DNA of 64,000 nucleotides from CALAGJ01 sp964293305 (GTDB lineage Bacteria; Bacteroidota; Bacteroidia; Chitinophagales; Chitinophagaceae), in contig CAXYYO010000016.1 in NCBI GenBank assembly GCA_964293305.1, positions 1-64,000 on the forward strand. Direction: 5' to 3'. The translations under genes and the position numbers were made by a program. The notes beneath the pieces are model-generated. The model saw nothing but the letters and a program-made list of their open reading frames with translations. It did not search any database and had not been told where the DNA came from. Positions 17,611 to 24,718 of the stretch are shown here, piece by piece. Positions within the stretch are counted from its first letter, which is position 1, and the number at the start of each line of letters is the position of its first letter.

Positions 17611-18030
17611 ATACGGAGAGGTTGTATTGTATAGGTGGTTTAGTATAGCTTTTTTCAAGAAGTTTAATAAGGATATTGCCATACTTTTATTGTTGCAGAA
17701 GGTATAATTTACAATGCATGTTGTACAGGGTACACAACTTCCCTTACCCGGTTTTATAGCAGGTGGATAATGATAAAATGGGTATATAATGCTGATTATT
17801 TTCATGGGGTGTTGGTTGGTTTAAAAATTGGCTTTGGTGAGCCTCTATTGCGTAAGTTTTCTATGGGTACTAATTGGTGATTGTAGTACCTCAGCTTCAT
17901 AAATATCATTGGCAAAGATGGGTTCAAAAAGTACCTACAAGTACCGTCTTTTATTTTTATCAAATATGGATGCTGCTAAAGTTCATAAGAGCCAAAATAA
18001 ACCCATCAAATTTTTATAAAAATGCAAACC
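17611..18030. other. Intergenic spacer with duplicated segments
   Basis: No gene is supported. Short stretches match the spacer after site B: TATAGGTGG-TTAGTATAGCTT near 17630 and ACTTCCCTTACCC near 17738 recur near 19213 and 19318. The spacer is therefore part of a longer duplicated unit, not unique sequence. Confidence 0.5.
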
Positions 18031-18132
18031 CAATTTTTTACAGCTTCCAGTAATGAGCCTTTAAATGCTTCGCTTTTTTGCTTATTCTTGCAAATTGATG
18101 GCGGTTTTTAGACAGACTGACGTTGTGCGTCA
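18031..18132 (+). repeat. Second island repeat family, copy 1
   Basis: ACAGCTTCCAGTAATGAG through GATGGCGGTTTTTAGACAGA, ending CTGACGTTGTGCGTCA. It is shared with 20654-20752 and 21487-21579. Its GTTGTGC end is the reverse complement of the GCACAAC that opens sites A and B. Confidence 0.75.
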
Positions 18133-18188
18133 TTGTGCGTGAAAATCGAAAAAACAGAACAAAACAAAATTTCATAATAAAAAGAGTA

Positions 18189-18734
18189 ATGAAAAACGAA
18201 AGTCTAGAAATTCCAAAACTAAATTTTGATACAAACGGAGAAATAATTATAATTCCTTCAGTAAATTCATCAAAACACGATTTTGACTTTTATGAAGGAA
18301 AATGGTATTTAATAAATAAGAAACTAAAATCTAAATTAAATAATTGCAACGAATGGATTGAGTTTCACTCAACCCAAGAAATGTACAGAATTCTGAACGG
18401 AATTGGAAACATTGATAATTTTTTAGCAACATTTGACGGAGAACCTTTTGAAGGAATGACTGTAAGATTATTTAATCCTAAAACAAAACTATGGTCACTT
18501 TATTGGGCTGATAGTAACGAAGGAAAATTAGATCCGCCAGTTGTTGGTTCATTTGAAAATGAAGTTGCTCACTTTTTTACCAAAGATGTATTTGAAGGAA
18601 AACAGATTTTAGTAGTTTTTCGTTGGGATGCAAGAGACAAAGAAAACCCAATCTGGAGCCAAGCATTTTCAGATGATAACGGAGAAAATTGGGAATGGAA
18701 TTGGTATATGTATTTTTCAAAATTCAAAAACTAA
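18189..18734 (+). CDS. Hypothetical lipocalin-like protein
   Basis: The start is the ATG at 18189 (MKNESLEIPKLNFDT); upstream in-frame TTG at 18123 falls in the repeat and is rejected. The protein is soluble, 181 residues, rich in aromatic residues and beta strands: FDFYEGKWYLINKKL, WIEFHSTQEMYRIL, GMTVRLFNPKTKLWSLYW, and WSQAFSDDNGENWEWNWYM. This pattern (an opening G-x-W motif, a strand-by-strand barrel, and a final SxDxGxxWExNW) resembles DUF1579-type lipocalin-fold proteins. Function unknown. It is the first gene of the second block. Confidence 0.7.
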   Translation: MKNESLEIPKLNFDTNGEIIIIPSVNSSKHDFDFYEGKWYLINKKLKSKLNNCNEWIEFHSTQEMYRILNGIGNIDNFLATFDGEPFEGMTVRLFNPKTKLWSLYWADSNEGKLDPPVVGSFENEVAHFFTKDVFEGKQILVVFRWDARDKENPIWSQAFSDDNGENWEWNWYMYFSKFKN

Positions 18735-18737
18735 AAG

Positions 18738-19058
18738 ATAACCGAAATAAGAACTTATAAACTAAAAAAAGATTGTAGCGAAATCTTTTTAAAAATATTC
18801 ACAGAAGAAAGTTTACCAATGTTAAAACGATGGAATGTAAATGTTGTTGATTTTGGATTTTCAATAATTGTTAATCAATGTTTTTATCTAATCAGAACTT
18901 ATGAAAATATAGAACAAAGAAGAGGAAATCAAGAAGATTTTTATGGTAGCCAAGAATGGATAAACGGACCAGATGAACCGCTAATGAATTGTATTGAAAC
19001 ATACAATACAGCAGTAGTCGAAAATGAAAAATTATTAATTAGAAAAATAACGAGTTAA
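18738..19058 (+). CDS. NIPSNAP-like small protein lacking a normal start codon
   Basis: Homology-like sequence starts directly after the upstream TAA: ITEIRTYKLKKDCSEIFLKI, then a middle part, then the end FYGSQEWINGPDEPL. This is the ferredoxin-like NIPSNAP pattern (IRTYxLKxG at the start, FYxSxEW near the end). No ATG, GTG or TTG is in frame until the ATG at 18819, which would cut away the first ~27 residues. The first residue may be read from ATA at 18738, or the gene may be broken. The codons are in the same frame as the upstream gene. Confidence 0.55.
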   Translation: MTEIRTYKLKKDCSEIFLKIFTEESLPMLKRWNVNVVDFGFSIIVNQCFYLIRTYENIEQRRGNQEDFYGSQEWINGPDEPLMNCIETYNTAVVENEKLLIRKITS

Positions 19059-19075
19059 TAAATAAAACAACGAAC

Positions 19076-19193
19076 GCACAACATTTAGACGGATAGCCAA
19101 CAGCCCCCGCAAACAGTCATTCAGTGTCCTTAGAACTAATTATCATAAAACGAATTGGGTTTTTGGCTATCCGTTGTTCAGCAACGCCGGGCC
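19076..19193 (+). repeat. Stem-loop cassette repeat, site B (attC-like)
   Basis: GCACAAC at 19076-19082, left arm 19091-19108 (GGATAGCCAACAGCCCCC), right arm 19157-19172 with a few mismatches (GGGTTTTTGGCTATCC), then GTTGTTCAGCAACGCCGGGCC. It starts 17 bases after the upstream stop. Confidence 0.75.
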
Positions 19194-19583
19194 GTGAGAA
19201 AAGCTTGTGTAATATAGGTGGGTTAGTATAGCTTATTTATTGGGTTTTGCTAAGTTATTTGCTTTGATTTTGTGTTTGTGGCGTGAGTATGATACTATCA
19301 TTGTTGGAAGGTAAAGACTTCCCCTACCCTATTTTAAAGCAGATTTGAAATGATCAAATATTTGGGATGAAAACTGGCAGTTATACTGTGGAAGATAATC
19401 GTGATGCAAGTGACTCATAAACCATCCCCCAAATACCTTTTCCCAGAAGAAAACTAAATACCAAGATTCGTAAAAAAGATTAAATAATATCTTGCTACAT
19501 TTGAAAATTCTAATGATGATTAAATTGTTCTAACTATTAAATCACAATAAATATTTTAAGTTAGAAAGCATCGTAAAGGAACG
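19194..19583. other. Intergenic spacer
   Basis: The left part is related to the spacer after site A. The right end has a small hairpin GCATCGT / ACGATGC (19568-19587) just before the cyclase gene. No coding sequence is supported. Confidence 0.45.
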
Positions 19584-19613
19584 ATGCATAAACACTTATT
19601 AAGTATGGGTCAT

Positions 19614-20510
19614 ATGGACAAAAGAGTGAAATTTGACTTTGAAATATATTTCACAAATGGTGGTAGTATTAAAGGCGAAGATTTTCGATTGGATATTGTT
19701 GGCAACAATATATCTGACAAAGAACTTGCGCACAATATAGTGGCAGATTTAAGACTTTTGATGGTGAGCCAAATCAATATTTTTAACAAAGAAATTTTGA
19801 CAGAACCACATAAGAGAAAACCAATCACCGAGAAATTTGAAAATGATATATTGATTGATTTAAGCCATACCATAGAACACGGCCTCGTAACATATAAAGG
19901 CTTGCCAGCACCAATTGTTTGCGATTATTTAAGCAGAGAAAATTCAAAGCAATTTTACGCTGAAGGAACTGAATTTCAAATTGGTAAAATTGAAATGGTT
20001 ACAAACACAGGAACTTATATTGATTGTCCATTTCATAGATTTGAGAATGGAAAAGACCTTTCAGAAGTTGGATTAGAATGTTTTACAGACCTTGATGCAA
20101 TTGTCATACAAATCCAGTTTTCAGAAACTTTAGAAATTACAGAAGAACATTTAAAAAACAACGAAATTAGAAATAGAGCGGTTTTAATAAATACAGGTTG
20201 GGACAGTAATTGGAATACAGAAAAATATTATGAAAATCATCCTTATTTGACAGAGGGTGCAGCTAAATATCTAAGAGATTGTAGCGTTAAATTAGTTGGA
20301 ATTGACTCTCATAATATTGACAGTACGTTAGGAAAAACAAGACCTGTTCACACGACACTTTTGGGAGCAGATATTTTAATTGTTGAGCATCTTTGTAATC
20401 TTTATTTACTACCCAAAGAAGGCTTTACTTTTAGTGCAATTCCACCCAAGTTTAAAGGAGTAGGCACATTTCCAGTAAGAGCCATGGCTAAAATAAAAAA
20501 ATCAAATTAA
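19614..20510 (+). CDS. Cyclase-family (PF04199) hydrolase with an extra N-terminal domain
   Basis: Residues about 80-290 (from DILIDLSHTIEHGLVTYKG) match the cyclase/kynurenine-formamidase-like fold. The metal motif, HxGTHxDxPxHF in the classical enzymes, reads NTGTYIDCPFHRFENGKDL, so two His ligands are replaced by Asn and Tyr. A known subfamily shows the same change, so the substrate is open. The first ~65 residues (VKFDFEIYFTNGGSIKGEDF) form a separate small domain of unknown role. The start is taken at MDKRVKF; an upstream in-frame ATG at 19584 lies inside a hairpin. Third block of the island. Confidence 0.75.
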   Translation: MDKRVKFDFEIYFTNGGSIKGEDFRLDIVGNNISDKELAHNIVADLRLLMVSQINIFNKEILTEPHKRKPITEKFENDILIDLSHTIEHGLVTYKGLPAPIVCDYLSRENSKQFYAEGTEFQIGKIEMVTNTGTYIDCPFHRFENGKDLSEVGLECFTDLDAIVIQIQFSETLEITEEHLKNNEIRNRAVLINTGWDSNWNTEKYYENHPYLTEGAAKYLRDCSVKLVGIDSHNIDSTLGKTRPVHTTLLGADILIVEHLCNLYLLPKEGFTFSAIPPKFKGVGTFPVRAMAKIKKSN

Positions 20511-20525
20511 AGAAAAACAACAAAC

Positions 20526-20629
20526 CGACAATATTTAGCTGCTACCCAAAAAACTGTTATTATCTTTAGTTACGTTATCCTACAACGAATTGGAGCTGTT
20601 GGCTATCCGTTGTTCAGCTATGCTGGTCC
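20526..20629 (+). repeat. Stem-loop cassette repeat, site C (degenerate)
   Basis: The left side is eroded (CGACAATATTTAGCTGCTACCC), while the right arm GGAGCTGTTGGCTATCC (20592-20608) and the following GTTGTTCAGCTATGCTGGTCC are kept. It begins 15 bases after the cyclase stop. Confidence 0.65.
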
Positions 20630-20653
20630 TTACTGATGCTTGTAATTACATAC

Positions 20654-20752
20654 CCCATTTTTTTCAGCTTCCAGTAATGAGTCTCTAAATGCTTTGCTTT
20701 TTTGCTTATTCTTGTAAATTGATGGCGGTTTTTAGACAGACTGACGTCGCCT
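20654..20752 (+). repeat. Second island repeat family, copy 2
   Basis: Close match to 18031-18132 from CAGCTTCCAGTAATGAG to TTTTTAGACAGACTGACGT. It lies between site C and the YcxB-like gene. Confidence 0.75.
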
Positions 20753-20783
20753 GTAGTTTTTGTGACACCCTACTTTTCATAAC

Positions 20784-21329
20784 ATGACATTAAAATATCA
20801 ATTAGACCAGAACGATTTTTTACAACATCAATTATTTTTGGCATCAAAGATTGACAGAATAAAGAAAAACCGAATTCATATATGGCTAATCGTCTCTGGC
20901 ACTATGTTTCTTTTAGGTTTAATGTTTTACCAAAGTAATAATTCATTCTTGTTTTACTATTTCATGGTGTTTGGAATAGTTTCATTAATATTCTATCCTC
21001 TTTACCAGCGACAACATTATAAAAACCATTACGCTAAATTTATTGCGGATACTTACAAAAATAGATTTGGACAAACTGCAAACATTCATTTCGCTGAAAA
21101 TGCAATTGAGACAAATGACGTTACAGGTGAATCCAGAATCAATTTATCAGCACTTGAAAATGTGATAGAAACTGGCGAGTATTTTTATCCTAGCTTAAAA
21201 ACGGGTGGACACTTAATTATCCCAAAATCAAAAATTAGTGACGTTTCTGAGCTGCGACAAGAACTTAGACAACTTTGCGGAAGACTTAAAATAGATTTCA
21301 TTGAAGACTTGAATTGGAAGTGGAAATAA
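20784..21329 (+). CDS. YcxB-like membrane protein
   Basis: Two adjacent membrane segments at residues about 35-75 (HIWLIVSGTMFLLGLMFY and FLFYYFMVFGIVSLIFYPL) are followed by a soluble domain with SRINLSALENVIETGEYFY and HLIIPKSKISD, the pattern of the YcxB-like C-terminal domain (PF14317). Function unknown. Site D follows after a few bases, making this the shortest block of the island. Confidence 0.7.
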   Translation: MTLKYQLDQNDFLQHQLFLASKIDRIKKNRIHIWLIVSGTMFLLGLMFYQSNNSFLFYYFMVFGIVSLIFYPLYQRQHYKNHYAKFIADTYKNRFGQTANIHFAENAIETNDVTGESRINLSALENVIETGEYFYPSLKTGGHLIIPKSKISDVSELRQELRQLCGRLKIDFIEDLNWKWK

Positions 21330-21333
21330 AACT

Positions 21334-21456
21334 GCATGCATCAAATAGACGGATAGCCAACAGCCCCCAGCAAAGAGTCATTTAGTAATCTTAGAACAAG
21401 CTATGAATAAAACGAATTGGGGCTGTTGGCTATCCGTTGTTCAGCGACGCCGGGCC
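21334..21456 (+). repeat. Stem-loop cassette repeat, site D (best-preserved arms)
   Basis: The left arm 21351-21368 and the right arm 21419-21435 form a perfect 17-bp stem (GGATAGCCAACAGCCCC and its complement) around a ~50-base loop. GTTGTTCAGCGACGCCGGGCC follows. The opening GCACAAC is changed to GCATGCATC. Confidence 0.8.
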
Positions 21457-21486
21457 ATACAGGGTGGTTCTATTCTAATTGTAAAC

Positions 21487-21579
21487 ACATTTTTTTACAG
21501 CTTCCAGTAATGACCCTTTAAAACGTTTTTCAATTTTGCTTATCTTGCAAATTGGTGGTTGTTTTTAAACGGAATGACT
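21487..21579 (+). repeat. Second island repeat family, copy 3
   Basis: TTTTTTTACAGCTTCCAGTA through a diverged GGTGGTTGTTTTTAAACGGA. It lies 105 bases before perR. Confidence 0.65.
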
Positions 21580-21684
21580 ATAGTGGCAGGGGCTTTTGAT
21601 ACCCTGATTCAGGATATTTTCAATAGTTGATATATTTCTAAATAAGAATTATTATCTTTACCAAATAATTATCGTTTAATAACA

Positions 21685-22104
21685 ATGACATCTGATTACT
21701 TAAGGGGGCAATTAAAGCAAAGAGGACTAAAGATTACACCTCAACGAGTTGCTATATTTGAAGCTGTCTTTAAACTAAAAAACCACCCAACTGCAGAAAA
21801 TATTTTTGACCACATTAAGCAAAATCATCCTAATGTATCTGTAGGGACCGTTTATAAAGTTTTAGATTCATTAGTAGAAAATCAACTTTTGAAAAAAGTA
21901 AAAAGTGAGAAAGATATAATGCGATACGATGCAATTATACAAAAGCATCATCACTTATACTGTTCCGAAACAGACAAGATTGCGGATTTTGAAGACCCAG
22001 AACTCGATAAAATAATAGCTCAATATTTCGACAAGAAAAAAATAAAAGGTTTTAAGGTAAAAGACATTACACTTCAAATAACAGGAGAATTTAAAAACAA
22101 ATAA
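21685..22104 (+). CDS. perR: Fur-family peroxide regulator, PerR-like
   Basis: Metalloregulator with an N-terminal winged helix (LKQRGLKITPQRVAIFEAVF, then FDHIKQNHPNVSVGTVYKVLD) and a C-terminal metal-binding part (MRYDAIIQKHHHLYCSETDK). The CxxC zinc pairs common in many Fur proteins are missing. At 139 residues it has the usual length. It lies 11 bases before katG, so it most likely represses katG and itself until peroxide oxidises its metal site. A near-consensus -7 box (TATCTTTA, 21653-21660) lies 24 bases upstream. Confidence 0.88.
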   Translation: MTSDYLRGQLKQRGLKITPQRVAIFEAVFKLKNHPTAENIFDHIKQNHPNVSVGTVYKVLDSLVENQLLKKVKSEKDIMRYDAIIQKHHHLYCSETDKIADFEDPELDKIIAQYFDKKKIKGFKVKDITLQITGEFKNK

Positions 22105-22115
22105 ACTTATAAAAC

Positions 22116-24287
22116 ATGGATTCAAAAAAAGAAAAATGCCCTTTTCATCAAGGAGCAAACACAGAAATACAAAACTCAGTAATGGATTGGTGGCCAAAAG
22201 CACTTAACCTTGATATCTTACACCAGCACGACACAAAAACAAAGCCGATTGATGTAGATTTCAACTACAAAGAAGCGTTTAAAAATTTGGACCTTGATGC
22301 AGTAAAATCTGATTTGAAAAAACTGATGACCGAAAGTCAGGATTGGTGGCCTGCCGACTGGGGTCATTACGGTGGTTTAATGATTCGCATGGCTTGGCAT
22401 GCAGCAGGCACATATAGAGTGGCGGATGGACGTGGCGGTGCTAACACAGGCAATCAACGTTTTGCTCCTCTCAACAGTTGGCCAGACAATACGAGCTTAG
22501 ATAAAGCAAGAAGATTACTCTTTCCTATCAAGAAAAAGTATGGCAACAAAATTTCATGGGCTGACTTATTTGTGCTGGCAGGCAATATGGCTTATGAATC
22601 AATGGGTTTTAAGACATTCGGATTTGCAGGTGGTCGTGAAGACATTTGGCATCCCGAAAAAGATATCAATTGGGGATCAGAAAAAGAATGGTTAGGTAAA
22701 TCGAGATATGCAGAAAATGGAAAAAGCGAATCACTTGTAAATCCATTAGCAGCTGTTCAAATGGGATTGATTTATGTGAATCCTGAAGGTGTTGATGGCA
22801 AACCTAATCCTTTGCGAACGGCACAAGATGTTCGAACAACTTTCAGTAGAATGGCGATGAATGACGAAGAAACAGTTGCCTTAACAGCGGGGGGCCACAC
22901 AGTTGGTAAAGCTCATGGAAATGGTGATGCTTCTATCTTAGGTGCTAATCCTGTAGGTGCAGAAATTCATGAACTTGGTTTTGGTTGGACAAACCCTACA
23001 GGAAAAGGAAACGCGGAAGACACGGTAACAAGTGGACTTGAAGGAGCATGGACAACAACTCCAAATAAATGGAATCATACTTATTTCTATCTGTTGCTTA
23101 ATTATGAGTGGGAACTGAAAAAAAGTCCCGCAGGAGCATGGCAATGGGAACCAATAAATATAAAAGAAGAAGACAAACCATTTGATGCACACATAGCAGG
23201 AATTCGCAGAAACCCTATTATGACAGATGCTGACATGGCCATGAAAATGGATCCAGAATACCGAAAAATTTCAGAACAATTTTACAAAAACACCAAATAT
23301 TTTGAAGATGTTTTTGCCAGAGCATGGTTTAAACTAACACATCGCGACTTAGGCCCTAAGAGCAGATACTTGGGTGCTGATGTTCCAAGTGAAGATTTAA
23401 TTTGGCAAGACCCAATACCAGCAGTTGATTATATGCTCAGCGATGCTGAAATTAAAGAGTTGAAAAAAATAATACTCAGTAGTGGTCTATCGCATAGTGA
23501 ACTCATAACAACTGCTTGGGATAGTTCAAGAACCTTCCGCTGCTCCGATAATAGAGGGGGTGCAAACGGTTCAAGAATTCGTTTAGCCCCACAGAAAGAT
23601 TGGGAAGGAAACGAACCTGAAAAATTGAAAAATGTACTAAATAAACTTTCGGAAATTCAATCTGGATTACAGAAAAAAATAAGTATTGCCGACCTCATTG
23701 TTTTGGGCGGAAGTGCTGCTATAGAAAAAGCAGCTGCGGATGCAGGTTATAATATAGAAGTTCCTTTCAGCTCTGGCAGAGGCGATTCAACCCAGGAGTT
23801 AACCGATATTGAATCTTTCCAGTATTTAGAACCATTGCATGACGGATACAGAAACTGGTTAAAGAAAAATTATGCAGTAAACCCAGAAGAACTTCTTTTA
23901 GACAGAACTCAACTTATGGGGCTAACAGCTCATGAAATGACTGTTTTAATTGGTGGCATGCGTGTTTTGGGAACAAATCATGCAGGAACACTTCATGGAG
24001 TACTAACAGATAAAGTAGGTTTACTTACAAATGACTTTTTTGTAAATCTTACGGATATGAATTATTCATGGAAACCTCTTGGAGAAAACCTATATGAAAT
24101 AATTGAAAGAAAAACGGGCAAAACAAAATGGACAGCAACTCGCATTGATTTAGTTTTCGGTTCAAATTCAATTTTACGTTCTTATTCTGAATTCTATGCA
24201 CAAGATGACAACAAAGAAAAATTTGTGCTTGACTTTGTAAAAGCATGGACAAAAGTGATGAATGCAGACCGTTTCGACTTGAAATAA
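22116..24287 (+). CDS. katG: Catalase-peroxidase KatG
   Basis: Bifunctional haem enzyme that breaks down hydrogen peroxide. The distal haem site is MIRMAWHAAGTYR (Arg, Trp, His) and the proximal His lies in LTAGGHTVGKAHG. The Tyr of GLIYVNPEGVDG and the Met of RMAMND complete, with the distal Trp, the Met-Tyr-Trp adduct needed for catalase activity. The C-terminal half is the usual inactive duplicated domain. At 723 residues it is full length. It lies inside the repeat-delimited island, between sites D and E. Confidence 0.97.
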   Translation: MDSKKEKCPFHQGANTEIQNSVMDWWPKALNLDILHQHDTKTKPIDVDFNYKEAFKNLDLDAVKSDLKKLMTESQDWWPADWGHYGGLMIRMAWHAAGTYRVADGRGGANTGNQRFAPLNSWPDNTSLDKARRLLFPIKKKYGNKISWADLFVLAGNMAYESMGFKTFGFAGGREDIWHPEKDINWGSEKEWLGKSRYAENGKSESLVNPLAAVQMGLIYVNPEGVDGKPNPLRTAQDVRTTFSRMAMNDEETVALTAGGHTVGKAHGNGDASILGANPVGAEIHELGFGWTNPTGKGNAEDTVTSGLEGAWTTTPNKWNHTYFYLLLNYEWELKKSPAGAWQWEPINIKEEDKPFDAHIAGIRRNPIMTDADMAMKMDPEYRKISEQFYKNTKYFEDVFARAWFKLTHRDLGPKSRYLGADVPSEDLIWQDPIPAVDYMLSDAEIKELKKIILSSGLSHSELITTAWDSSRTFRCSDNRGGANGSRIRLAPQKDWEGNEPEKLKNVLNKLSEIQSGLQKKISIADLIVLGGSAAIEKAAADAGYNIEVPFSSGRGDSTQELTDIESFQYLEPLHDGYRNWLKKNYAVNPEELLLDRTQLMGLTAHEMTVLIGGMRVLGTNHAGTLHGVLTDKVGLLTNDFFVNLTDMNYSWKPLGENLYEIIERKTGKTKWTATRIDLVFGSNSILRSYSEFYAQDDNKEKFVLDFVKAWTKVMNADRFDLK

Positions 24288-24315
24288 CAGGACGATAAAT
24301 GGCAGACCATATTGC

Positions 24316-24410
24316 TAGTATTTAGCCGAGTAGACAAGGGCCCCAGCAAAGAACTCATTTAGTATCCTTTGAACAAGGTATTAATAAAATGTATTGGGGG
24401 CCCTAGCTAT
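24316..24410 (+). repeat. Stem-loop cassette repeat, site E (diverged)
   Basis: Arms GGGCCCC (24338-24344) and GGGGCCC (24397-24403) are extended by weaker pairing. The loop AGCAAAGAACTCATTTAGTA is nearly the same as in site D, which shows common origin. The trailing GTTGTTC segment is lost. It begins 28 bases after the katG stop. Confidence 0.6.
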
Positions 24411-24468
24411 TCTTACCAAGACTTAAGACCCGTATCGATTTTCTTAAAATAGTGGTCTAGTACATGCC

Positions 24469-24547
24469 TGCGTGAGGGATTGAAACGAAAAGCCCGGAGC
24501 ACAGCGAGGACTTGTAGTGTAAAGCCCGGCCCACAGGGACATGCCCA
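24469..24547 (-). repeat. Island-flanking GC-rich repeat, right copy (inverted)
   Basis: The reverse complement starts TGGGCATGTCCCTGTGGGCC and ends ATCCCTCACGCA, as in 16027-16115. Internally the segments TTTACACT and TTTCGTTTCA occupy exchanged positions compared with the left copy. Confidence 0.7.
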
Positions 24548-24718
24548 AGAAAATATCATACACTTTACAAATTTAAATTGAAATCATCCCTTACTTTTGG
24601 TTATTGGCTATAAAAAATGACAGTTTTAATGAATAGTAATTGAATGGCACAATTACGATTTGATGCTGATATGAGTTGCATTATTTATATTAACGCTCAA
24701 CTTCAGCAGGTGGTGTAA

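Larger units (their letters stand above)
16027..24547. mobile_element. Repeat-delimited gene-cassette island (integron-like)
   Basis: The outer limits are an inverted pair of GC-rich repeats (16027-16115 and 24469-24547). Inside are five gene blocks, each followed by a related long stem-loop repeat: A 17490-17610, B 19076-19193, C 20526-20629, D 21334-21456 and E 24316-24410. A second repeat family lies before three of the blocks. A tyrosine-recombinase remnant lies at the left end. All genes point the same way. The cassette interpretation is inference: no intact integrase is present, and conservation extends well beyond a normal attC. Confidence 0.5.

Noticed and set aside
19614..20510. Kynurenine formamidase completing the nearby kynurenine genes
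   Set aside because: The enzyme has altered metal ligands, lies in a separate mobile-looking island 6 kb away and belongs to a subfamily with unknown substrates.
17490..24410. CRISPR array
   Set aside because: Repeats are far apart, different in length and separated by genes. No short regular spacers or cas genes.
16027..24547. A canonical integron
   Set aside because: No intact intI, no attI and no clean GTTRRRY core at the repeat ends. Conserved sequence continues far beyond the stem-loop, so only 'integron-like' is supported.
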